Positions 1-12,100 of a stretch of DNA of 64,000 nt are shown here, in pieces; within the stretch, counting starts at the first letter, position 1, and each line of letters begins with the position of its first letter. The notes beneath the pieces are model-generated. The model had not been told where the DNA came from. It searched no databases and was given only the letters and a program-made list of their open reading frames with translations. A program made the position numbers and the translations under genes. The DNA is from Fasciola hepatica (taxonomy: Eukaryota > Platyhelminthes > Trematoda > Plagiorchiida > Fasciolidae): assembly GCA_948099385.1 (NCBI GenBank), contig CANUEZ040000020.1, positions 2,884,501 through 2,948,500 on the forward strand, read 5' to 3'.

Positions 1-485
1 GTGAGGGCTATGATCTGAGGCTCCTCATCCACTGCAAGCTGCCGAAGCTCCGGGATCTTATTCAACACACTCAGGCAATTGCTGTAAAAACACTTGAGCA
101 CATGCTCAGGAGTTGTTGCAGAATCGCCAGAGGCAGCTGGTTTTGGGTTTGAGAAGGGGGAAAGAGGGGGATTTGAGGATGAAAGGGAGGTCCTGGGGGA
201 GTTGAGGACTGAAGATATTGGGGGGCTAGAGGGTAAGCAGACTGCTGGGGGGACCGGTAGGTTTTGATGTCTAGTAACCTGGGGGGTATCAATCCAGGTG
301 GACGGTCTACGTCCTTCGGTCTCCGAAAAGGGTGAGCTGCCTTTTGTGGTTTGCCCTTCTGCGCGCTGCTTGATGCCCTATTCTGAGTTTTCTTGTTGGT
401 GAGCTTATTTTTCATGACAGCGTCAGATATATTATCTGGTGCTTTAACCTCCTCACTGCTTCTTCCAGTAGAAACAGGTTGCAGG
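1..485 (-). pseudogene. LINE (family I type) fragment: proline-rich region and start of endonuclease
   Basis: The minus strand is open for about 138 codons. It reads first as a Lys/Arg-rich stretch, then a Pro/Gln-rich linker like that in ORF1 of the intact LINE at 32657-34231. A one-base shift near position 90 then moves into a frame with NKIPELRQLAVDEEP and QIIALT. This is the start of an apurinic-type endonuclease of CR1/Jockey LINEs (compare NSRSILNKL in the intact copy). The rest of the pol gene would lie left of the window. The fragment ends on the right exactly where the Penelope-like sequence begins, so one element interrupted or abuts the other. It is a partial and probably dead copy. 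The EN start is clear; assigning the proline-rich part to the same element is inference. Confidence 0.65.
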
Positions 486-634
486 TTCTTTCGGACTGGC
501 TACCGGAATACCAACGTTTATTTCATTTTCGATTATATATTTGCACAAATATTCGATGGTTTCTAGAAGTGGGACGCTCGTAAATAGTTATGTTACGTCT
601 AGAGATGCCATTTTATGTCCTGTCGTATTTTTGA
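481..634 (-). repeat. Inverted partial copy of the Penelope RT motif A region
   Basis: Reverse-complementing this stretch gives a sequence about 95% identical to 1550-1700 of the same element. It includes the codons for MASLDVT, the same following TAA stop and the downstream LFTSVPLLE. The differences counted by eye are about seven in 145 bases, and several are synonymous (Leu CTA/CTG, Asp GAC/GAT, Val GTA/GTC, Glu GAA/GAG). It is fused head-on to the front of the plus-strand RT frame. Inverted 5' pieces are known for Penelope-type insertions. The alternative is a local inverted duplication after insertion, but synonymous drift and a shared stop argue for two related source copies. Confidence 0.85.
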
Positions 635-2512
635 ACGCACAGCAGTTTGAACGAAACAGCGCACAAAGAAGACATGTTATCGATGGCCTAGACGAATACC
701 AACGCATCCGGTTTGAGCGTTTCATTACTGATTTGATCACAAAACGAATCGATAAGACGATCGTCAAACTGCAGGACACTATAAACGAGTCAAAACCACG
801 GACCAATCTCCCAACTAATCCAGAGCGGTATGTACACAACTTTTCTAGTTTGTTTGTGGATGCACCACTTCTAGAAGCGTTATCACTAGGTTTCAGTTTC
901 TGTTGTCCACCGCTGAGGAATGACCAACTAGATGTAGAAGTGCAGTTTGAAAATTTATACGCTCAAACTCGTTCACTAACAGCGACGTCACTAGAGGCGA
1001 TTGAAGATTTCAAATCCTCCCTTGTTGACTGTTATTATCAATACCATCGAACCCAGAGGAAATTTAGAAGCATTGTCAGTAATCGACACAGGGAAGCGTT
1101 AAGATTTCTAAGGGGAAATAAAGACATTGGTATTGCCAGGCCTGACAAAGGCTCTGGAGTTCTGCTGATGAATCGCAAAGACTACATTGATAAAATGGAT
1201 ACCATTCTTAGTGACTCGACAAAATTTACGGAATCCAAAGGAGAGAAGGACAGAACCAAGACAGTGGAAGAACAACTTACTGCAGCCCTGAGACTATTGA
1301 AAGATCAGAATTATATTTCGAACGGCAATTATGAACAGTTACTAACTACGGGCACTAGTATTCTTCGTCTATATGGCTTACCGAAGATACATAAATCGGG
1401 AGTACCACTAAGACCGATACTGGATATGAGCACTTCTCCCTACCACTCTACTGCTCGTTGGCTCGCTGATATACTGGAACCGTTGCGCAGAAGCATTGCT
1501 CAATACAGCCTTAATGACACATTTGAGTTCGTAGAATTAATAAAAGAACAAAATACGACAGGACTTAAAATGGCATCTCTGGATGTCACATAACTATTTA
1601 CGAGCGTCCCACTTCTAGAAACCATCGAATATTTGTGCAAATATATAATCGAGAATGAAATAAACGTTGGTATTCCGGTAGCCAGTCTGACAGAACTACT
1701 ACTACGATGTACTCTACATGTTCAGTTCGGCTTCAACAACAAACTTTACCGACAAACCGATGGAGTTGCGATGGGCTCGCCTCTGGGACCCATACTTGCC
1801 GACATTTTTGTTGCCAAGCTGGAGAATGGGGTACTCAAAAACACCATAGAAGGACTACCAAGGTACTGCCGGTATGTGGACGACATCTTCATTATGATTG
1901 ACAAACATGTTCACCTAGATGAACTAATGGAAAAGTTTAACCAGACTCACAGTGCGCTCAGTTTCACATCCGAAGTGGAATTAGACAGCAACTTTCACTT
2001 TCTGGATGCAAACCTTACGAAAAGGGAAGATGGGAAGCTCGTGCGCCGCGTCTATCGTAAACCAACATGGACAGGCCAATACACACATTTTGGCAGTTTC
2101 GTGCCTCTAAAACGCAAACGGAACTTAGTCCGATCCCTAGCGTCTCGAATACGAAAGATCTGTTCCGAGGAAACAGTGAGTGAGGAATTGCATCACATAA
2201 GACAAACATTACTAAACAACGGGTATCCGGAACGTTTCATTCAAAAGAACATTTCGGAAGTACCCAAGCGACCATTGATAATCACCGCCAAGAGGAAAGA
2301 ATTGCACATGCAACTTCCCTTCAAAGGAGATGTTAAATGCGAACTACTAGTTCGGTGCCTTAGGGATGCAATCGCCCGTACATTTCCCGCCGCTACTCTA
2401 CGCGCCCACTTCACAAGCCGGTCTATGATTTCTATCAATCTCGAAGACAAAATGCCTGTCCTTTCCTCCTCTATGTTAACCTATTCATTTGTTTGCTCAT
2501 GTTCGCAAGCTA
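635..2512 (+). pseudogene. Penelope-like reverse transcriptase, one in-frame stop
   Basis: The frame runs through the typical N-terminal region (EALSLGFSFC), then ARPDKGSGVLLMN and YGLPKIHKSGVPLRPILD, which are the finger motifs of Penelope RTs. Motif A follows (SLDVT then TAA at 1591-1593 then LFTSVP). Next come motif B (DGVAMGSPLGPILAD), motif C (RYVDDIF, the catalytic Asp pair near 1876-1884), motif D (FHFLDANLTK) and the thumb (YRKPTWTGQY). Apart from the TAA the frame is open for about 620 codons, and it ends at a TAG at 2515-2517 after a shift. The longest upstream open reading begins inside the inverted piece, so the natural start codon is not visible. All catalytic residues are present, so this is a recently dead copy, or one needing readthrough. 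Confidence 0.9.
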
Positions 2513-2975
2513 TGTAGGCAAAACAACACGGCAACTGTCCCAAAGAATCAAGGAACACAAACCAGCTTGGCTGAGGACAGGAACTAGAAGAACTATAACT
2601 AGTGCAATCGTAGCGCACCTTGCCGAGACAGGGCACCAGGTAGACAACGGAGCCTTTAAGATAATTTACAAAGTTCCTGTGAATTCTTCGAAGATCGTTC
2701 GCCAAATCACTTTGGGAGCAGCGGAGGCAGTAGCGATTAGGCTGTTAAATCCATCGCTTTGTTCACACAAGCGACTTGTCAAGTCACTGCAGCTACCCTG
2801 GCCGCGATCGGAAAGTGGGGGAAAAAATCATGGTGACCTCGACCGCGACCTTTCAGTCGTGACAGGAAGCAGCCAACCCACCCCAGATGTACTTTCTACA
2901 CCGAGTTTTCCCAACCACGAACAACCAACTTCCCACCCCTTTTCCGAACCGCAAAACACCTACAATATTGATTAA
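2496..2975 (+). pseudogene. GIY-YIG endonuclease domain of the Penelope-like element
   Basis: The frame gives YVGKTTRQLSQRIKEH, matching the core of GIY-YIG nucleases of Penelope elements (usual form Y-I/V-G-x-T-x-R-x-L-x-x-R-x-x-E-H). IVAHLAETGH and AAEAVAIRLLNPSL follow. The preceding Cys-rich part (FVCSCSQA) sits in the RT frame and the nuclease is one frame away, so a single-base indel near 2500-2512 separates them. In an active element RT and nuclease are one protein, and the nuclease nicks target DNA to prime reverse transcription. The C-terminal 60 residues are polar and Pro/Ser-rich. The frame stops at TAA. Confidence 0.88.
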
Positions 2976-3130
2976 CCAATCTTAATTTGATACTGTAAAT
3001 AACCTATATTTTGTTCCGAAAAAATGCATTCATATCGTATATATATGTAACTGTATCAGCCAGAGGATGAAGTTACCAAAAACGAGCTTGTTCGCTATCG
3101 TGCCTTTTTCTATAATGCAATGGGATTATT
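2976..3130 (+). other. 3' tail of the Penelope-like element
   Basis: This is AT-rich sequence after the endonuclease stop, with a short TATATATG run near 3040-3048. Positions 3060-3093 read CAGAGGATGAAGTT, then ACC, then a complementary AAC, then GAGC. The layout is loosely like a decayed hammerhead core (CUGANGA, helix, GAAA). The right end of the element is not marked by any duplication I can see, so the limit is approximate. Confidence 0.4.
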
Positions 3131-6100
3131 CAGTGAGATTATCCGTTATTGAATATGCCCTCCTGCGCAGCACTCTCGAGTCGAATTACTGGCTCGCTTG
3201 AATAGCCTTGTTTTACTTGTCTTCAGCTCCTCAAAACTTCTTAACCAAGATCGAAAAGCGAGGAGGATAGAGGCCTGCAAGGGGCGTGCTTGCGTACATG
3301 TGACACCGCACTTCTGGCCAATAGACTAGGGGTGGCCTTACCGGCACTGAGGTAGGTTTTTAGGCATTGGCGGGCAGTAATCCACTGTAGTCAGGCTCGT
3401 TTCCACACCTGACTTATTTGGGCCTTGCGTGGTTCTCCTCCCCAAGTCTCAGGGTCTGGTTGCTGGTTGTCTGTGATAGTGTAGTTGGTCCTCACGGCTA
3501 TGGGGAGCACACACTTCACGGCACTCTTGCATCAGCAAGTAGGAAAAGGACACTGCACGATTCACCAACCCTTCCACCATCACATCTATCAACATGCACG
3601 ATGGTCTTACCTCAGCATGCGCCTTTAAAATTGTACTTGCTGCTGCGGAAGGGCAGATCCAGGCAGGTAGGCAAGTTGACTGCCAGCCTAAAACTAGACC
3701 GACGTAGTAAAGACTTTAGTACTCGATTACTAAATCCTGTGCAGACTTAGAAAAAGCTATACACCCCGAGCACAAGCAAACTGAGAAGACAGACACCGGG
3801 CATAAAATTGTACTAGGTCAAACGGTAAGGTCATTCTTGATGCAGGGATTCCCATGTACAAACAGTAATGAACTAAAGGGGAAAAGAAATGTATCGGAAA
3901 GTCGGCAATCTTAGACACTGACCATGGGGGCTTCAGGGGCCCGAGAGAGCGACAATAGGGGGACTGTGAGTCTGCTAAAAGGGTAGTGGTGCACTCATGA
4001 TAAACTGTGGCCCCAGATCCGGTGTCACCATTACTATGCGTGAGTTTGGAACTGACCCACTGACCGGGTAGATCTTTATCGTTTGCTTCATCCAAACTCC
4101 GTTTAATTTTACCGCACTGATACTGATACTTGTGACCCCTTCTCTGCAAGATTTTGAGCATTTTATATTGTTCGACCATGTGCTCACGCGTGCATCTTGG
4201 ACACTATCCAAAGATATACGTTTTATTATTAGTATTACTGTTTTTATCATTGCAATCATTATAATTATTATTATTGAGTCTCACCGTGCCATTTGTCCGG
4301 ATATTACAAGCACATTCCCTGAGTTTCGCAAGCTTCAAGAAATACTTCTGTCACATGGGATGGTGTCTTTCATTTCAAAGGTCGCATTAGTAAGCCTTGT
4401 TCATTGCCGTCAGCAGCTCCTGTGGACTAGCAGTACCGGTACATGGTACCGGGATGGTTAAATCCTTGTCCCGACTTACCCATCGGTGGCATGAAATAAA
4501 CAGCAGATCTTGCCACTTTGTGAAAAGTTGAAGTAGCTATGCGCATGAAATTCGTTTTCTACCATCCGGGTAAACCCCAGGGTCAGTGCCATGACGGCTC
4601 GGTCGCGCTTTCCCGTTGATTACCGCAGGCCGTTCTTGAAAAGCTACTGGGCCTTCTTTATCATCGATTCTTATTTTGATTAACCAGTGGTTTATGTCAG
4701 TATTCCGTCTTGCTCAGGTTTCACTATTGCTACGCTTTGCAACAAATTTAACAAAGAATGAGTATCAAATGCCCTGTCACTGATAAGGAGGTCATTTCAC
4801 TGCTCAAAAAGGCGAAAGGTTAGATTAAGTCCGTGGGCGGCCATCGAGGGTTAACCACTTAATGTCATCCACAGTCGAACAGCGTTGCCCAAGATTTTGT
4901 GCAAGCAATAAAGAGTGGGTAAAAGGCCCCGGATTTAACGACTTTCTCCAAGCTCGAAAGCATTGTGAACAGCTCTTCAATGCGAGTGGTGGTCCGGCAA
5001 AATTGTTCAACAGCCTTGAGCCAAGCGTCGACCTATCGCAGCTGGAAAACCCGAACTCTCGCCAAATTAGGACTGAGTGGTTATTCCCAACGGGCCTGGT
5101 ACTTGAACATCTATGCAAAATACTTTGTCAGGTTTCGGGTCTTTTCCCTTCACTGAAGATGTAGGCTGGGTTCCCTATAACCCTGTGTACGATTGTGATC
5201 CAACTGGTTCTAACTACGATTTTTTCAAGCCATTTCCAGAAGAAAACGACCCCAGTGCAGGCTCCATTCCCAACATTCCATCCGAAAATTCGAACCTTCA
5301 CAGGATGAAGAAAGCCATGTTTGTAAAAATTCAGACTTCATTTAGGCTGTGGCTTTTGCGGCGATCCTTAGTAACATTGCTCTGTGCTGCACTCTCCCAT
5401 CTGTATGAGCATGTAATGTACAACTGTGCAGAAAACTAGTTCGACTGTGTGCTGCTTCGGCTGGTGTTGTGATTCCCGATTATCCATAGTCTGGTCAGAA
5501 GCAATATTGAGTTCACTGTAAGCAGTTCAAGAACCTAAAGGGGCCTGAAGTGGTTCCCCACTCCAGTTCTCAGGGTTCGACTCTCGGTTACCTCTACAGT
5601 GCAGTGAGCCCTTCTGGCCATGTGGTATACCCCTCCCATTGCAGTCACGTAATAAACAGATTCCTGTCCAGTCCATCGCCAGGAAGTACGGAGGACGGAT
5701 TCTTTGACGGCGACATCAAACTTACCTCCGTTGGCGCACTCCGCTTACCCAGGTACATGATGGTTTCAAATCCCTGGATACTTACAATTAAGCAGACAAA
5801 GCTGCGAAGTTACCGCATCCGATGTGCATGTTGCACCTTCTCGTGCTAGCTTTTCCGTACATCTACATTCCTAAGATTGGAAATTTTGTTCTCGTTACCA
5901 AAAGACGCACATAAATGCATTCCACTGTTTTCGGATTTTACAATGCACGGCTTCCCAGGGAAGCCCGTAATGTATCATAACGAGAAAATGACCGCAGTTA
6001 ACACAGTGGACCTCAGGCCGGCTTCTTTAGGAGAATCCGACAACTTGAAAATGCACCAGTTGACTAACTAAGGTACCGGTCCAGAACCCAAAAGCTCAAG

Positions 6101-9100
6101 GCTTATTGCTCCACCTGCCATAACACTACCGGATGAACAGACGTGCACGGAAAACCCTCTCAGTTCACTGACTACGGCAGGGTGGTTTAAAAGCCGGTGC
6201 TTTCCGCAGTGCCGTACATTTTTGGTCTGTAGCTTATGATACTGCAAGTACTATAGTCTTCAAAAAAGAGAGCAAAAAACGTGCATTTAGATTTGCTTAT
6301 CTGCAGGAGGCACAATCACAAGCCCCTGTAACTCTTCCATATTCGTGATTTGCTGCAATTTGTACGTATATTCCGAAGGAAACACTTAAAGTCAGGGTCC
6401 ACCGGATCCCTGCCCACTGGTACATTCTGTGCCAGTATATTATTCAGAACAGCCGGGCAACTACTTCTAGTAAAACCGTCGAGGCAAGCAGCGGAAAATC
6501 CCAATTTTCTTTTTGAACTTATCGGGGTCAGGGTTGGACAGCCAGCTACCGTGGCTTCCCAGTGTCAAGCTTGAAGCGCCAGCCTCCTTCCTGCTGGCCC
6601 TTTAGTTGTACAGTTCCTTTTTACCTGATACTCTTGGCTTCTGATGCCTGTTTCGACTTCGCAAACCGTTTTTGGGACACACTCACGTTGCTACACTGGT
6701 TTGAGCCACGAAATTGAAGCTAGTCAGCAGAGGGTTTCCAAGAGGAATAACTATGGTTATCTCATTGTCTCCGTCCATTTCGTGGTCATGTATGCTTCGT
6801 GCCCCCGGTAAAGCACTATTTCGGGCACATTTCAGCGCGCGCCACAACCAGGTAACTCGTGCGTAGATTTTTCCAAATACGGGTGGTTGGATCCTAGCAG
6901 CCTCGTTCTAGCCTTCACTTTCCACAAACTCTGGTAGCAAAATCTGGGAAAGTACCTCATTTCTATGCCTCAGATAGCGGAAGATTCGATTTTTACCGAA
7001 TGGGAGCTTTTTGTCAGAGTGAGGCGGCCTAAATTATATTCCTTTCAGTCCTCTTTTTAGACGAAAGGGGGCAACGTCACCAGGGCTGAGCAAGTTATAT
7101 TTGCACTGAATGCCGTAAGGAAGAGGGGTAGCAGAGCTTTCCGTGACGTGTTGACATGCCTTTTGGTCAGGTTTTGCAGTTACCTTAAGTAACTACTCTG
7201 GGCATGAAAGCAGTACTTTCGCCATCGGTAGTACGCTACTATCATTAGAGGATTATACGTGGTCACAGTTCTGAGGGCAACGGTTTATCAAATCGTGTAG
7301 AAACGATGGAGGGAGAAAGAGCTATAGGTATCCCGGGGAAGTCTCTGGAAGTGAGAAGGAACCATCTGTTCGTCGGCTCACCACGAAAAAGTGGTTGTCT
7401 CCTCAGTAAGTGTGGTCACATTATAGCTCCTAGTCTTTCAGCGTCTAAGTGAAGATGCTTTGAAATGCCGAATTTAAAGACGAGCAATCAGCCGTCGTAC
7501 ACTCTGACTTAGGGACAGGTTACGCTATCCCGATTCCAGAAAATTCGGTGCAAAATAGCTTACGCTTTCTCGTCATGCGGCGGTGGGTCCTAAGAAGCGA
7601 TAAAATGTTCGAGTAGAATGTGCAACTTACTTGAACAAGGGATCGTTAGGCAACCGTCTATTACCAGTTCCACACTGGATGGCTAATCTGAATGAAGTCT
7701 TGGTAGGCTTTTGGCAGGGATCTTTTATTCTCTGATGGTAGTGGGAGCTTTTTTGCAGGTGTCGATGATCCAAAGAGGCCAAAGCGCAATCAGTTGCCCA
7801 AGCATCCGAGTGATGATCTCGCCAGAGGTCCTGATAACTTTCCTCTTAAGTGTACCTCTTCGGTGTCGAGCAGTCCCCATGATTTCAAGCTTCTCGACAA
7901 AAGGGTAGCTGGCTTGCCTCGACGCGAGAACCCACCAGTTGATGCGCTTTATTTTGCATGGCCGGATTAAGCCAAAGCTGTCCAGTTGAATAAAGATGTG
8001 TGTTCCACTTAAAAGTCGTGGCTATATTTTGAAGAAACTGCAAAAATAATCATCTCAACGTTTCCTCCAGTCTTTTCCATGACAATAGAAATGAGTGGAC
8101 TGGAAGTGTGGATATCACCTTTCCACCAAGGGAAATGGCTTCAGAGCCCTTGTGCAGGGTAGAGCGGGATACCTTTGGATTTCAGTGCGGCCTCCAAAGT
8201 GCCCCGCCAACTGGAGGGACACCGTTGTCTTGACTATCGTTTACGCTTTACATTTTTAGATTGGGACGATCTTATGCCCCATGGGCAAAGACCTTGTTTT
8301 AGCACATTTGCAGGCGGAGGTTCAAATGAGACTAACCACAGAAAAGACAATCCGTGGGAAAGGGTAACATTGTACACAGGGTTTCGACGAGCTGTCGCAT
8401 TCGTTTGCGAGGTATTATTCTAAGGGGCCAAGAAATTCTAATAAGAACATTGAATTGCACTTGCTTCTCTACGAATCCGCAGTGGAAAACGGCGCTGTGG
8501 CACAACTCAAGTGTTTTTTCAGTGTTGGACTGCCCAGTTTTGACCTGACATAGGCCAAATTTCGAGTGGCATTTTTAAATAAACTCACTGTATCCCCTTT
8601 GGATTCGAGTGCCATTATCTCAAGGTTTGGAATAACCAGAGCGATAAAGAGGGAGCTTTGAGGTCTTTGTGTGCTGTAATCGCAACGTGAAAACCAGATT
8701 TACCACCTTTGTCGTTGATCGCTTTTCCAGGAAGGGACTAATAAAGGAGAAAACGTTGAAGACTACGTTAGGCCAAGATAACCATAGGAACGGGAATACA
8801 AGAGAAATGGTACTGCTTTCGTGGCGGAGATTTAAAGTTGAACGCATCCAAATCTGTTGAACTAAAAGTTGTGGCCAATAATGATATACCCCCTGGGTTG
8901 ACAGAACCTAAAATGCCAGCCGTGGTCAGTGTCTTCAGTTGCAACATACTTCTATAGTTTGGCCCGTTTGATATTGGGTAATCTTGTTGAGAAGTGTTTC
9001 ATGGATCTTCAGAACTAAAAGATGTCCAGTTTTTTCCCAGGGTAGTGATGTATTGGAGTTGGAGTTAGGTCGCCTAACACTAATACAAATTCGAAATAGT

Positions 9101-12100
9101 CACGATCTTATCGGAAGGCGTGTACAGCGTGTTTTTTCACCAAAACTGACTCAGTGGAACGAGATAGTTACTCCAAAGATTGTCTTGGGCACAAATGTTT
9201 TCGGAAGTTGTTCCTTAATTCATCTGACCGGCTGTCGTACGTGAAAGGGTTGTTGGTATGGGTCACGTTTTTGGAGTAAGCTGAGTATTCTGCAATTCCA
9301 CCAAATGGGCATTGTGTCACAAAATTGACTGTTAACCATTCCGCTATTTATTACAGTTTTGTCGGGATGAAACAAATCGCTTCCTATCAAATCGTGGCAT
9401 CTGATGGTGGTTTGTACCGCCAGAAGCTAGTCAATGCAGTAGGGTATGGGACTCCGTGGACAGCTAGTTTCAGAGTGCGCTGTGTTCAATTGCGCAAGGC
9501 CATCCTGTTACAAACGAAAGTTCACTGATGTTCTTGGCAGAAGTGAAAAATTGTGTTGATAATAAGGATATACTCCTCGGTCTTGGTAGATAAGTGCACA
9601 TAGACGCGTGCTCACAGTGTCCAACATTACTCAGTGGGGTAAAATATTCACAGGTTTTGATGACCGTAATATTCCAAAGCGCCACCTCAAGCAAGCCACT
9701 GCTAACCCGCAGTAGCGAAACCGTGTTCCATCGTTAGAAACTTCCCGCGCCTGTGGAAAACTAGAGTAGGACGAAGCCATTAGCGGAGGCTTTTGGGAGA
9801 GGTCCAAGGACTTTTTGTTTGAATTTGCTACGATAAAGTGAAAAATGATCCTCAGGACAAAAGCCTGGATCCGGGAGTTTGGTTATTCATGCCAGTGATG
9901 GTTGACATGTAACTGAATGGCCGCAAAATTGCCTCGGTGAAGTGCGGAACGGGAAAGGGGGCTTAACTGGTCAGTGAGCCCTGGCTTTCTTGTCCTAAGT
10001 GATGCTGTGGAGTGATGCACGCAAACTGTTTCCACTGAGAGTGCGATTGGTCGGTTTATTTATGCGTAGTACATCCTGTCTGCTTTGTGGGTGCTTTTGA
10101 CAGTTATGAATTTGATAGACGTCTTTCCATTATTATTTAAATATATCGCTTTTACATATTTAGTATTTCGTCTTGCATTTATCTGACGGACTTCCCCTTG
10201 TGCTACGGCCATAGTATGGTTTGGTTAAGCTTATAGGTGTTTGGTACTACCTTCTTATGTTGATTACTCTATCGGTGCAGCTGGTGCCTTTGGCGCACTG
10301 ACCTACGTGTTTAGTTGAATATGAGGTGGCAAACTTACTGTTGCGATGAAGTTTACCTACCAAGTTGTGGCTTCAGCAAAGAGTGCGAACAGCTTTGGGT
10401 TGTTTATTAGTGACCGCAGAAGAGAGTCAGTTTTGCCGCAGTTGTCCTTTTGGGTCCTTCCTGCACTGTCACATGAGGTCCATGTTTTGGTTGCCCAGCA
10501 GCAACGTCGAGCTTGAGACTTCTACAGAGAGGATGTCATTGCTGTCGAGGTTAAAGATCAGGTGAAGCCCATTCGGGTTCCGCCTGTAATCGCTGTTGCC
10601 TGAACGAAAATGACGGAGTGGAACGGATTCCCAATGGCCACCTGGTTTGGCCGTGTCCAGCTTCTGCTCCTTGGTCAAGGATGGTAAGCATGGACGCCGG
10701 TCATGAAAATCACTGCTGTTACTACGTGTGTGTTAATGCGGCCTAATCTCAGGCAATCGGAAAGGGAGCCTGAGTGTGAGGCCACCTATTAGGCCGACAA
10801 CCGGATCAACCTGACATACTGAGCGGAAGTGGTGGTCAAAAGAATGCACCCATGGCGGCGGGCACCTTGCCAGGATGGAGCCGAAGTACCCAAACAACCT
10901 GAAGGATTGATGTCACTTAATCACGGTATGCAAAATTTAAATGAACTGTAGTGTCTGCTTTACCTACTTGATTTAGCTGGATGAATGAGTACAGGCTTGC
11001 CTCGCCCTATTGCTGTCTCTTGTTGCCGTACAATTTTATTGGACTTTGCAGCTACCCGAAATTTCCTATAGTTAACAGACGCTGTTTCATTTGATCAGAT
11101 TTATTCTGACCCCGCATTCTTAAGGAGCAGGCTGTATATTAGCAACCCCAGGTACGCGGCCTTTCGAAGCAATGTGTTGACAGTGGAGTTTTACCGGCAG
11201 CTGGAAAAGGCAGTTATCGCCCCCATCTACAAAGCACACAGCCGACGTTTTGTTGCGAGAAAAATACCCATCATACATGCATTAGCAGCTTCGTGACCAA
11301 GCAAATTCCAAAAAATATCGCTCCTTCACGTTTTCAGAGAAATAAGATCTTTTCTTACACTCAATATGAGTTTCTTCCTGAAAGATAATGCATGGCTAAT
11401 ATGCCTGCCATTACGAATATTCCGATCAAAGCCTACCACGATGGCCAGCTTTAGTACACAATGCTCAGATAATTTTTGCAAGGCCTTCTACGAGTTCCAA
11501 AAGGCCACCTTCAACGCTGCGAACACACGGTAACACAAACTACGTGTTTGACACCGTACGAAAACTCCTCACCTAGCACTACTGCTGCTGAAGCGTCGTG
11601 GCAGATTGCACGTTGGAAAGGTTGGCCAAACTCAGCTAATTTAAAGGAAGTGACTAGTCTTCCACTATCTTCCCTCCTTGTTTAACTGAAATTATAGGTC
11701 GGGAGTGGTTCAAATGCCCCCGTTTGATGTTTGACAAATTTCCCATCTTTGAATCTTTCGCGCCACTCAAGCTAAACAAACTGTCCTAAGGTTGAACTTT
11801 CACCCACTGTCCAACAATCTATCCTCCAGACCACCGGCAATTCAAGAAGCAAGATACACTCAAGACTAGTGTCCTGAACCCTTTCGCATTGTCCATTGGT
11901 CAGTCTTTCAGATCGCGGGCAACACCAGATGCAAGACGATGTAAGGGCTCGTATTTCACACCCCTTCCTTTTTTCCCGCTGCCCCGTCATCCAGTGAGTT
12001 TTCTCCCAGCTCGCTGGTGGTATTCAGATAAGGAGAGTTTCACAGGGCCCGGGAACAATTGGGTTTTGGCCCCGCCCCAGTGTACTGCTTTGAGACTTCA

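Larger units (their letters stand above)
481..3130 (+). mobile_element. Penelope-like retroelement (EN+), decayed
   Basis: A single element holds, in order, an inverted RT piece, an RT domain, a GIY-YIG endonuclease and an AT-rich 3' tail. The order RT then GIY-YIG is the hallmark of Penelope-like elements, which reverse transcribe their RNA at a nicked chromosomal end. The reading frame is broken twice, by a TAA in RT motif A and by a one-base shift before the endonuclease. The element is otherwise continuous and only lightly decayed. The true 5' start is uncertain because the inverted piece replaces or hides it. Confidence 0.9.

Noticed and set aside
1591..1593. TAA in the Penelope RT read as Tyr under an alternative flatworm code
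   Set aside because: That code is mitochondrial. All other frames here use TAA as a stop, and the usual residue at this site is Ser or Lys, not Tyr.
4862..5439. Overlapping plus-strand ORFs that might be two exons of a host gene
   Set aside because: No recognisable domain, and overlapping frames break each other. I could not support a product.
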